Shown: one piece after another, positions 30,026 through 41,233 of the stretch | Layout: each line of letters starts with the position of its first letter | How positions within the stretch are numbered: the stretch's first letter is position 1 | Source: Rheinheimera faecalis | Lineage (GTDB): Bacteria > Pseudomonadota > Gammaproteobacteria > Enterobacterales > Alteromonadaceae | Direction of reading: 5' to 3' | Length of the DNA stretch: 53,827 nucleotides | NCBI RefSeq assembly: GCF_021290965.1 | Contig: NZ_JAJOYT010000020.1 | Location: forward strand, 1-53,827 | Program-made: the position numbers and the translations under genes | Notes under the pieces: generated by a model | Databases searched by the model: none | What the model was told of the DNA's origin: nothing | The model's input: the letters and a program-made list of their open reading frames with translations, nothing else

Positions 30026-30052
30026 TAAAAACGCCCCGAAATTTCGGGGCGA
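30026..30052 (-). terminator. Terminator/attenuator between initiator tRNA and rimP
   Basis: A perfect 20-bp palindrome (CGCCCCGAAA and its complement, 30032-30051) followed on the minus strand by five Ts. It lies between the tRNA and rimP, so it could release the tRNA transcript and limit flow into rimP-nusA-infB. Confidence 0.85.
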
Positions 30053-30218
30053 CTTTAGAGCTGACTGGACTCTGATATCGCCAATCAAAGTCCTGAATTC
30101 TGTAGGCTTCACAGTGAACTGCTTGACCTGGGCATAGCTTATGCTTAACAAAAGCATCTTACGGTTACAATTTTGCTGTTTAATGAAACTTAATAAGTTT
30201 AATTGATCAGTAAAAAAT

Positions 30219-30295
<77 letters not shown>

Positions 30296-30311
30296 TCCGT
30301 AAGCGACGCAC

Positions 30312-30340
30312 ATTATATAGTCCTGGTCTGACTATCGCAA
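30312..30340 (-). promoter_or_regulatory. Candidate promoter for initiator tRNA and rimP operon
   Basis: On the minus strand TTGCGA, a 17-bp spacer and a perfect TATAAT, followed by a GC-rich GTGCGTCGC segment like a stringent-response discriminator. The tRNA begins 16 bp after the -10 box. Confidence 0.75.
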
Positions 30341-30503
30341 GCTTAGTTTCTATCCTTCGTGCTTGAAGTTGCTGCTTTGTTGACTGTGCTCTTTCGACCC
30401 AATCGCATAGCTTAACTATGCTCATTGGTTCTCTATCGCTTGTCGCCGTGCCGCCACTCCAATCAGCCTGGATATATTTGTGAGCTTGCCGTGCTTTGTA
30501 TAT

Positions 30504-30588
30504 TGGTGCCGAGAGCGGGACTTGAACCCGCACGCCCGAAGGCACTACCACCTCAAGGTAGCGTGTATACCAATTTCACCATCTCGGC
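30504..30588 (-). tRNA. leuU: tRNA-Leu (GAG)
   Basis: 85 nt including CCA, with a long variable arm (GTGCCTTCGGGCGT) typical of leucine tRNAs. The anticodon loop TTGAGGT between CTACC and GGTAG gives anticodon GAG. It follows secG by 19 bp, the same neighbour as E. coli leuU. Confidence 0.95.
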
Positions 30589-30607
30589 TAAAAAATCAGA
30601 GGTGCAA

Positions 30608-30946
30608 TCAGTTTCCTACAGGAATATCTGATGCTGGCTTTTTCTCTTCTACTGCGTCAGCTGCTTTAGTTTCGACTGGCACAGATAAATCCTGCCATTC
30701 GTCTACAGCTTTCACACGGTCTGTACTCAGGTTACCCAGTAACAGACTCAAAGCGAAAAACAAAGTTGCCAGTACTGTCGTAGTACGAGTTAAGAAGTTA
30801 CCTGTACCTGATGAGCCAAAAATAGTGGCTGAACCGCCAGCACCAAAGGAAGCGCCCATGTCAGCACCTTTACCGTGCTGGATTAATACCAAAACGATCA
30901 GGGCTAATGCGACTAACAGATACAATACAATAAACAATTCGTACAT
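30608..30946 (-). CDS. secG: Preprotein translocase subunit SecG
   Basis: Inner-membrane component of the SecYEG channel; 112 residues. Two membrane segments (about 2-23 and 52-72) flank the conserved QHGKGADMGASFGAG stretch. Start at ATG 30946, overlapping the tpiA stop by one base (TAATG); an earlier in-frame ATG would lie inside tpiA. The C-terminal tail is Glu/Lys/Ala-rich and variable in the family. Confidence 0.96.
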   Translation of the reverse strand: MYELFIVLYLLVALALIVLVLIQHGKGADMGASFGAGGSATIFGSSGTGNFLTRTTTVLATLFFALSLLLGNLSTDRVKAVDEWQDLSVPVETKAADAVEEKKPASDIPVGN

Positions 30947-31692
30947 TATGAATCCTTTGCCATTGTGCAAATCGCAGAAAAATCTGCCACTTTCAAACTG
31001 GCGCCACCAATAAGGGCACCGTCTATGTCCGCCTCTGCAAACAGGGCTTCACAATTAGCAGCAGTGACACTGCCACCATAAATAATTCTTAACACATCTG
31101 CCGCCTGCGCATCATACTGCGCCAAATGTTGGCGTATAAACTGATGCACTTGCTGAGCTTGCTGCGGTGTTGCTGTCTGACCCGTGCCTATGGCCCAAAT
31201 CGGTTCGTAACTTACCACAGAATGCGCCAGTAAATGAGGCTGCGCAGCATACACCGCATCTAATTGCCGTGCAAGAACCTGCAAAGTTTTTTCTTCTTCT
31301 CTTTGCTGCAAAGTTTCACCGACACAAAGTATTGGAGTTAAACCTGCATCAACAGCCACTTTAACTTTCTGACTGATCACAGCATCCTGCTCAGCATACA
31401 AAGCGCGGCGTTCTGAGTGGCCAATAATGACATAAGAAGCACCAGCGGCACGTAGCATATCCGCAGAGATTTCGCCGGTAAAGGCCCCCACCAGCTGTTC
31501 GCTCATATTCTGAGCACCCAACTTATAATTGGCATGTTTTGGAAAGTGGGATAGAAAAATTACCGGAGGGCAGATCAAAATATCAGGCAGAGGTTGGTTT
31601 AACACAGACAAGGCTTCTGACATCTGTTGAACCAGATCAGAATTGCCATTCATTTTCCAGTTAGCGACCACTAACGGCTTACGTTGTCTCAT
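30946..31692 (-). CDS. tpiA: Triosephosphate isomerase
   Basis: Interconverts dihydroxyacetone phosphate and glyceraldehyde 3-phosphate in glycolysis; 248 residues. Catalytic Lys13 (NWKMNG), the histidine in IIGHSERR (about 95) and the glutamate in SYEPIWAIGTG (about 165) are all present. Lies between glmM and secG, with its stop coupled to the secG start. Confidence 0.98.
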   Translation of the reverse strand: MRQRKPLVVANWKMNGNSDLVQQMSEALSVLNQPLPDILICPPVIFLSHFPKHANYKLGAQNMSEQLVGAFTGEISADMLRAAGASYVIIGHSERRALYAEQDAVISQKVKVAVDAGLTPILCVGETLQQREEEKTLQVLARQLDAVYAAQPHLLAHSVVSYEPIWAIGTGQTATPQQAQQVHQFIRQHLAQYDAQAADVLRIIYGGSVTAANCEALFAEADIDGALIGGASLKVADFSAICTMAKDS

Positions 31693-31775
31693 GTTATTGC
31701 CTCTGAATTAAAACGGGCGAGATAGTAACTAACCTCACCCGTCCAGACAAGACTTGATGGCTAAATTAGCAGTTT

Positions 31776-33110
31776 TTAGCTGGCGATCTTCACCGCATCG
31801 GCTATTTTTTGCGCATATTGTTGTACTTCGTCTTGTATCCTTCCTTCTACCATTACACGAATTAATGGTTCAGTACCAGATTTTCTGATCAAAACACGAC
31901 CCTGGCCGTTTAAATCCTGCTCAACTTGCTGTATGACTTTCTTGACGTGCAAATTATCTAAAGGCGCTGTACCTTTTTCAAATTTCACGTTCACCAGCAC
32001 TTGCGGCATTTTGGTCATGCCCTGCGCCAAATCAGCCAGCGACAACTTCGCTTCCAGCATGGCAGTTAATACCTGAATGGAGGCAATAATACCGTCACCT
32101 GTTCCAGCATGATCCAGGTTCAGTACGTGACCTGAGTTTTCGCCGCCAATACGCCAGTTTTTCTGCGCCAGCATTTCAACCACATAACGGTCACCAACAT
32201 TAGAGCGGGCAAAAGGAATATTTAACTCGGCCAGGGCCAGTTCTAAACCCATATTGCTCATCAGAGTACCCACGACTCCGCCCTGCAGCTTATTCAGCTT
32301 TTGTGCGTTGCGGGCAATGATATAAACAATTTCGTCGCCATCAATCACGCGGCCTGTATGATCCACCATCATCACACGGTCGCCATCGCCGTCGTAGGCA
32401 ATACCTAAGTCAGCACCAGTTTCAACTACAGTTTTTTGCAGCAAGTCAGTATGGGTTGCACCACAGTGATCATTAATATTTAAACCATTCGGATTAATAC
32501 CAATAGCCTGAACATCAGCGCCCAACTCCCGGAATACATTAGGAGCTATGTGGTAGGTGGCTCCGTGAGCACAATCCAGCACGACTTTTAAACCACTTAA
32601 GGATAAATGGTTTGGCATATGGCTTTTACAAAACTCGATATAACGACCGGCAGCATCATCAATACGCATAGCTTTACCTAAACGCTCCGATGATTCACAA
32701 ACCATAGGCTGTTCCATCGCTTCTTCGATGGCAAGCTCCACATCGTCCGGTAACTTAGTGCCGTCGGCTGAGAAAAACTTAATACCGTTATCATAATAAG
32801 GATTGTGCGATGCGCTAATGACAATACCGGCTTCAGCACGGAAAGTACGGGTCAGGTAAGACACTGCGGGAGTTGGCATTGGTCCTAATAAACGCACATC
32901 GACGCCAGCAGCCACTAAACCAGCTTCCAATGCAGTTTCTAATAAATAACCCGAAATACGGGTGTCTTTGCCAATCAATACTTTTTTGGTACCACGCTGT
33001 GATAACACCCGACCAGCGGCCCAACCTAACTTCATCGCAAATTCAGGCGTAATTGGAAACTCACCCACTTTGCCACGCACACCATCAGTGCCAAAATACT
33101 TCCTAGACAT
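31776..33110 (-). CDS. glmM: Phosphoglucosamine mutase
   Basis: Converts glucosamine-6-phosphate to glucosamine-1-phosphate for UDP-GlcNAc synthesis; 444 residues (E. coli 445). The phosphoserine is S101 in ISASHNP, the metal loop is DGDGDR (about 240-245) and the phosphate-binding [12 protein letters not shown] lies near the C-terminus. The first 8 bp overlap the end of folP, as in other gammaproteobacteria. Confidence 0.98.
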   Translation of the reverse strand: MSRKYFGTDGVRGKVGEFPITPEFAMKLGWAAGRVLSQRGTKKVLIGKDTRISGYLLETALEAGLVAAGVDVRLLGPMPTPAVSYLTRTFRAEAGIVISASHNPYYDNGIKFFSADGTKLPDDVELAIEEAMEQPMVCESSERLGKAMRIDDAAGRYIEFCKSHMPNHLSLSGLKVVLDCAHGATYHIAPNVFRELGADVQAIGINPNGLNINDHCGATHTDLLQKTVVETGADLGIAYDGDGDRVMMVDHTGRVIDGDEIVYIIARNAQKLNKLQGGVVGTLMSNMGLELALAELNIPFARSNVGDRYVVEMLAQKNWRIGGENSGHVLNLDHAGTGDGIIASIQVLTAMLEAKLSLADLAQGMTKMPQVLVNVKFEKGTAPLDNLHVKKVIQQVEQDLNGQGRVLIRKSGTEPLIRVMVEGRIQDEVQQYAQKIADAVKIAS

Positions 33111-33945
33111 GCTCTACTCCAAATAAGGTGGCACAAGTTATAGCCACGGCTTGTACAGTTTCTTTAACATCATGCACGCGAATAATGCGGGCACCTTTCA
33201 TAACAGCTATTGTGGCACAGGCCAAACTGCCTGCCAAACGTTCCTCGGGCGGAACTTGTAATAACTGACCAATCATAGATTTACGCGACATTCCTACCAA
33301 CAAAGGGTAATTTAAGCCCAGCAAGTCTGAAAGCTGACTTAACAGCTGATAGTTATGCTGCAGACTTTTACCAAAACCAAAGCCAGGATCGAGAATAATC
33401 TGGCTTTTTGGGATGCCTGCGGCGATACAAACTTCCGCTCTTTGCTGCAAAAAGTCATAAACCTCTTTTGCCACATCCTGATACAGAGGCGAGTGTTGCA
33501 TGGTTCTGGGTTGTCCTTGCATATGCATTAAACACACAGGCACTTGCGCAGCTGCAGCCACTTCAACCGCACCCGGATCTAGCAACGCTTTAATATCATT
33601 AATGATATCAGCACCAGCAGCCACAGCTTCTTTCATCACTTGTGCTTTGCAGCTATCGATAGAAATAATGCAATCCAGTTCAGAGCGGATGGCTTCAATC
33701 ACGGGCAAGACTCTGTCGAGCTCTTGCTGTACTGAAACTTCTTCTGCACCTGGTCGGGTCGACTCGCCACCAATATCTAAAATAGCAGCACCAGCAGCAA
33801 GCATGGCCCTGGCTTCTGCCAAAGCAGCGTTTTTGCCAATAAAGCGGCCACCATCAGAAAATGAATCAGGCGTGATATTTAAAATGCCCATCACCTTGGG
33901 GCGAGACAGGTCTAGCTGACGATTACGGGGCAATTGCAACAACAT
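33103..33945 (-). CDS. folP: Dihydropteroate synthase
   Basis: Joins p-aminobenzoate to dihydropterin pyrophosphate in folate synthesis; target of sulfonamides. 280 residues with [11 protein letters not shown] (about 23-33), GGESTRPGA (about 59-67) and the DPGFGFGKS motif (about 186). It follows ftsH after a strong terminator and overlaps glmM. Confidence 0.97.
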   Translation of the reverse strand: MLLQLPRNRQLDLSRPKVMGILNITPDSFSDGGRFIGKNAALAEARAMLAAGAAILDIGGESTRPGAEEVSVQQELDRVLPVIEAIRSELDCIISIDSCKAQVMKEAVAAGADIINDIKALLDPGAVEVAAAAQVPVCLMHMQGQPRTMQHSPLYQDVAKEVYDFLQQRAEVCIAAGIPKSQIILDPGFGFGKSLQHNYQLLSQLSDLLGLNYPLLVGMSRKSMIGQLLQVPPEERLAGSLACATIAVMKGARIIRVHDVKETVQAVAITCATLFGVEHV

Positions 33946-33972
33946 AATAAAGCTCCTTCATCCTGCTCATAG

Positions 33973-33999
33973 CAAAACCCCGGGAATTCCCGGGGCTTT
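33973..33999 (-). terminator. Terminator after ftsH
   Basis: Perfect palindrome CCCCGGGAATTCCCGGGG (33978-33995), preceded by AAAG and followed by TTTTG on the minus strand. Lies between ftsH and folP. Confidence 0.8.
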
Positions 34000-34018
34000 G
34001 TTGGTCAGAACTTACAAC

Positions 34019-35929
34019 TTACAGAGGATTTTCTGTGGATGGCTCTGACGGACTTACAGCATCAACAGGCTTAGTATCATCACTGTTGGAGCCTTTGTTT
34101 TTGTCTTTTGGTTCCCAGTTTTCTGGCTGACGAACTGCGCGACGATTCATCAGATCATCAATTTGTCTGGAATCAATAGTTTCATACAACATCAGCGCTT
34201 CTTTCATCGCATGCAAAATATCCATGTTTTCTTCAATCAGGGTTTTTGCTCTGTTGTAGTTACGGTCGATAATGGCTTTGATCTCAGAATCGATAATACT
34301 GGCCGTTTCATCAGACATATTCTTCGCTTTGCCCATACTGCGGCCCAGGAATACTTCGCCTTCTTCTTCGGCATACAAAAGCGGACCTAATTTGTCCGAG
34401 AAGCCCCATTGAGTCACCATGTTACGCGCAATAGAAGTGGCGTATTTGATGTCCTGTGAAGCACCTGTTGATACAGAGTCAGTCCCGTAGATCAATTCTT
34501 CAGCCAAACGGCCACCGTAAGCTACTGAAATTTTACTTTCCAGTTTACGACGACTGATACTGATCGCATCGGCTTCTGGTAAGAAGAAAGTGACACCTAA
34601 AGCACGACCACGAGGAATAATAGTCACTTTGTGCACAGGGTCATGCTCTGGCACCAGACAACCAACAATAGCGTGTCCTGCTTCATGATAAGCAGTCATC
34701 TCTTTTTCAGCTTCCGACATCACCATAGAACGGCGCTCTGCACCCATCATGATTTTATCTTTGGCTTTTTCAAACTCTTCCATGCCAACCACACGGTTGT
34801 TACCACGGGCAGCAAACAATGCAGCTTCGTTTACCAGGTTTGCTAAGTCGGCACCAGAGAATCCTGGAGTACCACGAGCAATGACGCTTGCTTTGACATC
34901 GTCACCTAGCGGCACTTTACGCATATGCACTTTAAGAATTTGTTCACGACCACGTACATCAGGTAAACCTACCACCACCTGACGGTCGAAACGGCCTGGT
35001 CTTAATAAAGCAGCATCTAATACGTCTGGTCTGTTGGTTGCGGCGATAATGATGATCCCTTCGTTACCATCAAAACCATCCATTTCTACCAGCATCTGGT
35101 TTAAGGTTTGTTCACGTTCATCATGACCACCACCTAAACCTGCACCACGCTGACGGCCTACGGCGTCAATTTCGTCGATAAAGATGATGCAAGGAGCAGC
35201 TTTTTTCGCTTGCTCGAACATATCACGCACACGGCTGGCACCGACACCAACAAACATTTCAACGAAGTCAGAACCAGAGATGGCAAAAAACGGCACTTTA
35301 GCTTCACCGGCAATCGCCTTGGCTAACAGGGTTTTACCTGTACCTGGTGGGCCGACCATTAAAATACCTTTTGGAATCTTACCGCCAAGTTTCTGGAAAC
35401 GTGATGGGTCTTTTAAATAATCCACCAGCTCAGTCACTTCTTCTTTTGCTTCGTCACAACCTGCAACATCAGCAAAAGTAGTTTTGATTTGATCTTCACC
35501 CATTAAGCGGGCACGGCTCTTACCAAAGGACATAGCGCCTTTGCCACCGCCGCCTTGCATCTGGCGCATAAAGAAAATCCAGACACCGATGAGCAGCAGC
35601 ATTGGGAACCAGGAGATAAAAATCTGACCCAGCATGCTTGGACTCTCAGGTGCAGTACCAGAGAAGGTGATGTCATTTTTGTACATGTCATCAATCAGCT
35701 TTGGATCGTAGCCAGTTGGGATCACTGTTTCAAAACGGTCGCCTGAACGTTTTACACCAGTAATGACGCCACTCTGTTCCTTCACCTCGCGGATCTGGCC
35801 CTGATTGGCTTCTTTCAGGAACTGGGTATAACTCATTTGCTTCTCTGTTTTGTCAGCAGGACCAAAACTATTAAATACCGACATCAATACAACGGCGATA
35901 ACCAGCCATACGATGAGATTTTTTGCCAT
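34019..35929 (-). CDS. ftsH: ATP-dependent zinc metalloprotease FtsH
   Basis: Membrane-bound AAA+ protease degrading LpxC, sigma-32 and damaged membrane proteins; 636 residues. Two membrane segments (about 4-20 and 100-121), Walker A GPPGTGKT (193-200), Walker B FIDEID, the SRH region, and zinc site HEAGH (about 413-417). Start ATG 35929 gives [17 protein letters not shown], like E. coli; an in-frame TTG three codons earlier is less likely. Follows rlmE, the conserved order. Confidence 0.97.
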   Translation of the reverse strand: MAKNLIVWLVIAVVLMSVFNSFGPADKTEKQMSYTQFLKEANQGQIREVKEQSGVITGVKRSGDRFETVIPTGYDPKLIDDMYKNDITFSGTAPESPSMLGQIFISWFPMLLLIGVWIFFMRQMQGGGGKGAMSFGKSRARLMGEDQIKTTFADVAGCDEAKEEVTELVDYLKDPSRFQKLGGKIPKGILMVGPPGTGKTLLAKAIAGEAKVPFFAISGSDFVEMFVGVGASRVRDMFEQAKKAAPCIIFIDEIDAVGRQRGAGLGGGHDEREQTLNQMLVEMDGFDGNEGIIIIAATNRPDVLDAALLRPGRFDRQVVVGLPDVRGREQILKVHMRKVPLGDDVKASVIARGTPGFSGADLANLVNEAALFAARGNNRVVGMEEFEKAKDKIMMGAERRSMVMSEAEKEMTAYHEAGHAIVGCLVPEHDPVHKVTIIPRGRALGVTFFLPEADAISISRRKLESKISVAYGGRLAEELIYGTDSVSTGASQDIKYATSIARNMVTQWGFSDKLGPLLYAEEEGEVFLGRSMGKAKNMSDETASIIDSEIKAIIDRNYNRAKTLIEENMDILHAMKEALMLYETIDSRQIDDLMNRRAVRQPENWEPKDKNKGSNSDDTKPVDAVSPSEPSTENPL

Positions 35930-36010
35930 GTCACTCAAGGTGAGAACCTCTCAGTTACGAAAATAATTACGAAAACAAGGTTACGATAAAATGAACCTAC
36001 CGCTACTTTA

Positions 36011-36640
36011 CTAGACTTTAAAGCCTGTCGCTACGATATATGTCTCACTGGATCGCGCCCGGGACGAATCTGGTTTACGGATCCGTACCGTAGTGAATAC
36101 ACTGCGAACCTGCTGTACAAAGGGTTCGAAGCCTTCACCATGAAATACTTTGACAACAAAACTGCCATTTTTCTTCAATACGTTGTTACACATTTCCAGC
36201 GCCAGCTCGACCAGATACATACTTCTGGACTGATCCACTGTGCTGTTACCACTCATATTAGGCGCCATATCGGACAATACCACATCCACATTACGACCAC
36301 CGATACGCTCTAACAAGGCGTTTAATACTGCTTCTTCGCGAAAGTCACCCTGTAAAAAGGCCACACCTGCTAAAGGGTCCATCGGCAGAATATCACAAGC
36401 CACTACACAACCTGCCTGACCTACTAATTCCGCAGCACGTGCCGACCAACTGCCTGGTGCTGACCCTAGATCTACGACCGTCATGCCGGTTTTGATCAGT
36501 TTATCTTTATCCTGAATTTCATCCAGCTTAAATGCAGCCCGGGATCTTAGCCCTAATTTTTGCGCTTTTTGCACAAAAGGGTCGCTTACGTGTTCCTGTA
36601 ACCAGCGAGACGAGCTGGCGGAACGTTTTTTCTTTGTCAT
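36011..36640 (-). CDS. rlmE: 23S rRNA 2'-O-ribose U2552 methyltransferase
   Basis: Heat-inducible in E. coli (FtsJ/RrmJ); methylates U2552 of 23S rRNA. 209 residues, the standard length. S-adenosylmethionine site DLGSAPGSW (about 57-65), catalytic DMAPNMSG (about 124-131) and VKVFHGEG (about 163). Divergent from yhbY across 84 bp and upstream of ftsH, as in E. coli. Confidence 0.97.
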   Translation of the reverse strand: MTKKKRSASSSRWLQEHVSDPFVQKAQKLGLRSRAAFKLDEIQDKDKLIKTGMTVVDLGSAPGSWSARAAELVGQAGCVVACDILPMDPLAGVAFLQGDFREEAVLNALLERIGGRNVDVVLSDMAPNMSGNSTVDQSRSMYLVELALEMCNNVLKKNGSFVVKVFHGEGFEPFVQQVRSVFTTVRIRKPDSSRARSSETYIVATGFKV

Positions 36641-36724
36641 CTGAGTACTCTTAAATAGTCTTCATAGCAAGATGGCGGTACAATAGTGTAATTTCAAGCT
36701 TTCCAACACGGAAAATCTACACAT

Positions 36725-37021
36725 ATGAACCTTAGTAATAAACAAAAACAGTTTTTAAAAGCCAAAGCACACGAGTTAAAGCCAACCATTCTGCTGGGTG
36801 GCAACGGATTAACTGAAGGTGTAATGGCCGAAATTGATTTGGCGTTAGAGCACCATGAACTGATCAAAGTTAAAGTTCCAAGCATAGATCGCGAAGAAAA
36901 AGTCGCTATCATGGACGCTATAGTGCGCGAAGCCAAAGCACAAAAAGTGCAGGTGATTGGCCATATTCTGGTGATCTACCGCGCTGCCAAAGAGAAAAAG
37001 TTACATATTCCAAAAGGCTAA
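36725..37021 (+). CDS. yhbY: Ribosome-assembly RNA-binding protein YhbY
   Basis: A 98-residue CRM-domain (CRS1-YhbY) protein that associates with pre-50S particles. Landmarks: KAHELKPTILLGGNGLT (about 14-30, with the GxxG loop) and HELIKVKV (about 48). Typical length. It faces the next minus-strand gene and overlaps its end by 4 bp. Confidence 0.94.
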   Translation: MNLSNKQKQFLKAKAHELKPTILLGGNGLTEGVMAEIDLALEHHELIKVKVPSIDREEKVAIMDAIVREAKAQKVQVIGHILVIYRAAKEKKLHIPKG

Positions 37022-37428
37022 TCAGCGCCTTTTAAGTAACCTGCGGCCTGCAAATACAAGCGGGCCGACTCTTCATCCCCTGCAATATGTTTGGTCAAAT
37101 ACGCTGGTTTCTCCACTTCAGTCGCTTTTAAATACTGCCAGGTGAGCATTTCATCTGCAGGTAACAACAATTCCACATGATGCAAATTGTGTGCAAAAGC
37201 CCAAACAGAGTTCTGTTTTAGCAAATCCAACGACTGGGCCGGACTGGCTTGCCACTGTCTGATATCCAATACCACAGCCCAAGGTTGCGCCACTATTGGA
37301 GTCACCAAAGCGCGGAAATCCCGGATGTACTCTTGTGTACCCAGTAAGCTAGACACACCAAAAACCTGAACCCAAAGCACCCGGTCCATCAGTTGAAGCT
37401 GATAAGCTTTTGTCTGACCTCTTTGCAT
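37018..37428 (-). CDS. Small protein of unknown function between yhbY and greA
   Basis: 136 residues, not recognised with confidence. No signal peptide or membrane segment. The alternating hydrophobic pattern with a central VVLDIRQW strand and later hydrophobic VELLLP recalls STAS-like or similar alpha/beta folds, but this is only an impression. It begins 79 bp downstream of the greA stop on the same strand, with the greA terminator between them, so it likely has its own promoter. Base use is like the neighbours. Confidence 0.7.
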   Translation of the reverse strand: MQRGQTKAYQLQLMDRVLWVQVFGVSSLLGTQEYIRDFRALVTPIVAQPWAVVLDIRQWQASPAQSLDLLKQNSVWAFAHNLHHVELLLPADEMLTWQYLKATEVEKPAYLTKHIAGDEESARLYLQAAGYLKGAD

Positions 37429-37467
37429 ATCTGTGCTCCGCTACCTGTGCTCTGAATGATTTAGAGT

Positions 37468-37493
37468 AAAAAGGCGGCCTAAGCCGCCTTTTT
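37468..37493. terminator. Terminator after greA
   Basis: AAAAAGGCGGC, CTAA loop, GCCGCCTTTTT; symmetrical, so it may act on both strands. It ends the dapB/carAB/greA direction. Confidence 0.9.
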
Positions 37494-37507
37494 AGCACTG
37501 GTCCAGT

Positions 37508-37984
37508 TTATAAATACTGCACCTGGGTGATCTCAAACTCCACCATGCCGGCTGGGGTATTGATGGTGACCACGTCTTCTTCTGTTTTACCAATTAAACC
37601 GCGGGCTATAGGTGAATTCACCGAAATCCTGAAGTTTTTAATATCCGCTTCATCATCACCAACAATACGGTAGGTTACTTCCTCTTCCGTATCCAGGTTC
37701 AGGATGGTTACAGTGGCACCAAAAATCACTTTGCCGTTATTAGGCATTTTAGTGATATCGATGATCTGTGCGTTAGATAACTTAGCTTCGATATCCTGAA
37801 TGCGGCCTTCACAAAAACCCTGTTGTTCACGGGCTGCGTGGTATTCCGCATTCTCTTTTAAATCACCATGGGCACGCGCTTCAGCAATAGCTGTAACGAT
37901 AGCCGGACGTTTCACAGTTTTCAGCTCTTGCAGTTCATCACGCAAGCGCTGAGCCCCTTCAACCGTCATAGGGATCTGACTCAT
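37508..37984 (-). CDS. greA: Transcription elongation factor GreA
   Basis: Rescues backtracked RNA polymerase by stimulating RNA cleavage; 158 residues, standard. N-terminal coiled coil with the acidic tip ([16 protein letters not shown], about 41-56) and C-terminal FKBP-like domain ending FEITQVQYL. Its start overlaps the carB stop by 4 bp, so it is probably translated from the carAB message. Confidence 0.97.
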   Translation of the reverse strand: MSQIPMTVEGAQRLRDELQELKTVKRPAIVTAIAEARAHGDLKENAEYHAAREQQGFCEGRIQDIEAKLSNAQIIDITKMPNNGKVIFGATVTILNLDTEEEVTYRIVGDDEADIKNFRISVNSPIARGLIGKTEEDVVTINTPAGMVEFEITQVQYL

Positions 37985-40900
37985 CCGTATACTCTCTTAT
38001 GTAGTTCCTGCACTGATGCAACTGTCGCGAAGGCATTGGCTGCGTTGGCTTTACAGGTTGCAAAAGCTGCATTTAAAGTTGTGGTGTAGTTGGCTTTATG
38101 TTGCAGCGCGCCACGTCGTAACACTTTAGAGTCTTCAATCGCCTGACGACCTTCAGTAGTGTTAACAATATAGCTGTATTCACCGTTTTTGATCCGGTCC
38201 AGAATATGCGGGCGGCCTTCAAATACTTTGCTGACAGTACGGCATTCAATGCCCGCTGCTTCTAAAGCTTTGGCAGTACCACCAGTGGCATCCAGCTCGA
38301 AACCCAACTCAACCATAGTTCTGGCTAATTCAACAACGCGCACTTTATCGCTGTCACGCACTGAAAGTAAAGCACGACCACCTGTTGGGATCACAGTGCC
38401 AGCACCTAACTCTGCTTTGGCAAAAGCTTCAGCGAAGGTATCACCCACACCCATCACTTCGCCTGTTGAGCGCATTTCAGGGCCTAGGATTGGATCCACA
38501 CCTGGGAATTTGTTAAACGGAATCACCACTTCTTTCACAGAGAAATAAGGCGGAATGATTTCTTTCGTAATACCCTGGGATGCTAAAGACTGGCCAGCCA
38601 TACAACGGGCACCCACTTTAGCCACGGCCATACCTGTAGCTTTTGATACAAAAGGCACAGTACGGGCTGCACGAGGGTTCACTTCAATCAGATAAATTTC
38701 GTTATCTTTGACCGCAAACTGAGTGTTCATTAAACCGACCACACCCAGCTCCAGCGCCAGCTTTTTCACCTGCTCACGCATTCTGTCCTGTACATCAACA
38801 GATAAGCTGTGTGGAGGTAAAGAACAGGCTGAGTCGCCTGAATGCACACCGGCTTGTTCAATGTGTTCCATAATGCCGCCGATGATGACTTCTTTACCGT
38901 CACAGATGGCGTCGATATCCACTTCGATGGCGTCATCAAGGAAACGATCCAACAGTACCGGAGAATCGTTCGACACGCTGACCGCTTCGGTCATGTAGCG
39001 ACGTAAGTCGATATCGTCATAGACGATTTCCATAGCACGGCCACCTAATACATAAGATGGACGTACTACCATTGGATAACCAATGCTAGGGGCTTTGGCA
39101 ATGGCTTCTTCCAGGCTGGTCACTGTGGCGTTTTGTGGTTGTTTTAAACCTAAACGCTCTACCGCCTGCTGGAAACGTTCACGGTCTTCAGCGCGGTCAA
39201 TGGCATCTGGTGAAGTACCAATAATTGGCACTCCGTTCGCTTCTAATGCACGGGCTAATTTTAATGGGGTCTGACCACCGTACTGAACAATAACGCCTTT
39301 TGGCTGTTCTTTCAGCACGATTTCCAGTACGTCTTCCAATGTAATAGATTCAAAGTACAGACGATCTGAAGTGTCGTAGTCTGTTGATACGGTTTCAGGG
39401 TTACAGTTGACCATAATAGTCTCGTAACCATCTTCACGTAAGGCCAGAGCCGCGTGTACACAGCAGTAGTCAAACTCAATACCCTGACCGATGCGGTTTG
39501 GACCACCACCAATAATCATGATCTTGTCACGATTAGTTGGTGCAGCTTCACATTCTTCATCGTAGGTGCTGTACATATAAGCCGTGTTTGATGAAAATTC
39601 AGCAGCACAGGTATCCACACGTTTGTACACTGGATGCAGGCCAAAGCTGTGACGCTTTTTACGCACTTCACTTTCAGCAACGCCTAATAAGTCAGCCATA
39701 CGTTTGTCGGCAAAACCTTTACGTTTTAATACTTTTAAGCGCTTTTCATCTAAACCTGCGAAACCCGCAGCTTGCACTGCCGCTTCTTCTTTCAGCAAAT
39801 CTTCAATCTGAATCAGGAACCAGTGATCGATTTTGGTCAGCGCATAGATTTCATCCATGCTCATGCCCATACGGAAAGCATCTGCTATGTACCAAATACG
39901 GTGTGAACCTGGTTCACGCAGTTCACGGATGATTTTTTCTTTGGCTTCAGGTGCATGGATATCAATGATTGGGTCTAAACCACAAACACCAATTTCCAGA
40001 CCACGTAAGGCTTTTTGCAACGACTCTTGCTGGTTACGGCCAATCGCCATTACTTCACCGACAGACTTCATCTGAGTGGTTAAGCGGTCATTTGCACCAG
40101 CAAACTTTTCGAAGTTAAAACGTGGCACTTTAGTCACAACGTAGTCGATGCTTGGCTCAAACGAAGCAGGTGTTTTACCGCCTGTGATATCGTTTGCCAG
40201 TTCGTCCAGCGTATAACCACAAGCCAGCTTGGCCGCCACTTTAGCAATTGGGAAACCTGTTGCTTTAGAGGCCAAAGCTGAAGAGCGTGAAACACGTGGG
40301 TTCATCTCGATGATGACCATACGGCCATCAACCGGATTGATACCAAACTGTACGTTTGAACCACCGGTTTCCACACCAATTTCACGCAGTACAGCCAAAG
40401 AGGCGTTACGCATGATTTGGTACTCTTTATCCGTTAAGGTCTGAGCAGGTGCTACAGTGATCGAGTCACCTGTGTGCACACCCATAGGGTCGAAGTTTTC
40501 GATAGAACACACTATGATGCAGTTGTCGTTTTTATCACGAACCACTTCCATCTCGTATTCTTTCCAACCGATCAGCGATTCATCAATCAGCAACTCTTTA
40601 GTTGGCGATAAATCCAGACCACGGGTACAGATTTCTTCAAATTCTTCACGGTTGTAAGCAATACCGCCACCTGAACCACCCATAGTGAAAGATGGACGGA
40701 TAATGCAAGGGAAACCAATAGTTTCCAATACGCCGTACGCTTCTTCCATAGAATGAGCAAAACCAGCACGTGGGCAAGACAGGCCGATAGAGCGCATGGC
40801 TTTATCGAAACGGCCACGGTCTTCTGCTTTGTCGATGGCATCCGCTGTCGCGCCAATCATTTCGACATTGTATTTTGCCAGCACACCATGACGCTCTAAA

Positions 40901-41202
40901 TCCAGCGCACAGTTTAATGCGGTCTGACCGCCCATAGTAGGTAACACCGCACATGGACGTTCTTTTTCAATGATTTTCTCCACCACTTGCCAGTGAATAG
41001 GTTCGATGTAGGTCGCATCGGCCATTTCCGGGTCTGTCATGATAGTGGCTGGGTTAGAGTTCACCAGAATGACGCGGTAACCCTCTTCTTTTAATGCTTT
41101 ACAGGCTTGAGCACCTGAATAATCGAACTCACAAGCCTGACCAATCACAATAGGACCGGCGCCGAGGATAAGAATACTTTTAAGATCGGTACGTTTTGGC
41201 AT
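37981..41202 (-). CDS. carB: Carbamoyl-phosphate synthase large subunit
   Basis: Synthesises carbamoyl phosphate for pyrimidine and arginine synthesis; 1073 residues (E. coli identical in length). Two homologous ATP-grasp halves (about 1-400 and 550-930), oligomerisation domain between, and a C-terminal allosteric MGS-like domain. Segments [20 protein letters not shown] and [16 protein letters not shown] mark the two halves. 31 bp from carA. Confidence 0.98.
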   Translation of the reverse strand: MPKRTDLKSILILGAGPIVIGQACEFDYSGAQACKALKEEGYRVILVNSNPATIMTDPEMADATYIEPIHWQVVEKIIEKERPCAVLPTMGGQTALNCALDLERHGVLAKYNVEMIGATADAIDKAEDRGRFDKAMRSIGLSCPRAGFAHSMEEAYGVLETIGFPCIIRPSFTMGGSGGGIAYNREEFEEICTRGLDLSPTKELLIDESLIGWKEYEMEVVRDKNDNCIIVCSIENFDPMGVHTGDSITVAPAQTLTDKEYQIMRNASLAVLREIGVETGGSNVQFGINPVDGRMVIIEMNPRVSRSSALASKATGFPIAKVAAKLACGYTLDELANDITGGKTPASFEPSIDYVVTKVPRFNFEKFAGANDRLTTQMKSVGEVMAIGRNQQESLQKALRGLEIGVCGLDPIIDIHAPEAKEKIIRELREPGSHRIWYIADAFRMGMSMDEIYALTKIDHWFLIQIEDLLKEEAAVQAAGFAGLDEKRLKVLKRKGFADKRMADLLGVAESEVRKKRHSFGLHPVYKRVDTCAAEFSSNTAYMYSTYDEECEAAPTNRDKIMIIGGGPNRIGQGIEFDYCCVHAALALREDGYETIMVNCNPETVSTDYDTSDRLYFESITLEDVLEIVLKEQPKGVIVQYGGQTPLKLARALEANGVPIIGTSPDAIDRAEDRERFQQAVERLGLKQPQNATVTSLEEAIAKAPSIGYPMVVRPSYVLGGRAMEIVYDDIDLRRYMTEAVSVSNDSPVLLDRFLDDAIEVDIDAICDGKEVIIGGIMEHIEQAGVHSGDSACSLPPHSLSVDVQDRMREQVKKLALELGVVGLMNTQFAVKDNEIYLIEVNPRAARTVPFVSKATGMAVAKVGARCMAGQSLASQGITKEIIPPYFSVKEVVIPFNKFPGVDPILGPEMRSTGEVMGVGDTFAEAFAKAELGAGTVIPTGGRALLSVRDSDKVRVVELARTMVELGFELDATGGTAKALEAAGIECRTVSKVFEGRPHILDRIKNGEYSYIVNTTEGRQAIEDSKVLRRGALQHKANYTTTLNAAFATCKANAANAFATVASVQELHKRVYG

Positions 41203-41233
41203 AGCTATTCTCTGTCTCTCTGATTCTTACCAA

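Noticed and set aside
29960-30157. Longer RimP start at 30157
   Set aside because: It would translate through a perfect terminator hairpin and has no family similarity upstream of the TTG.
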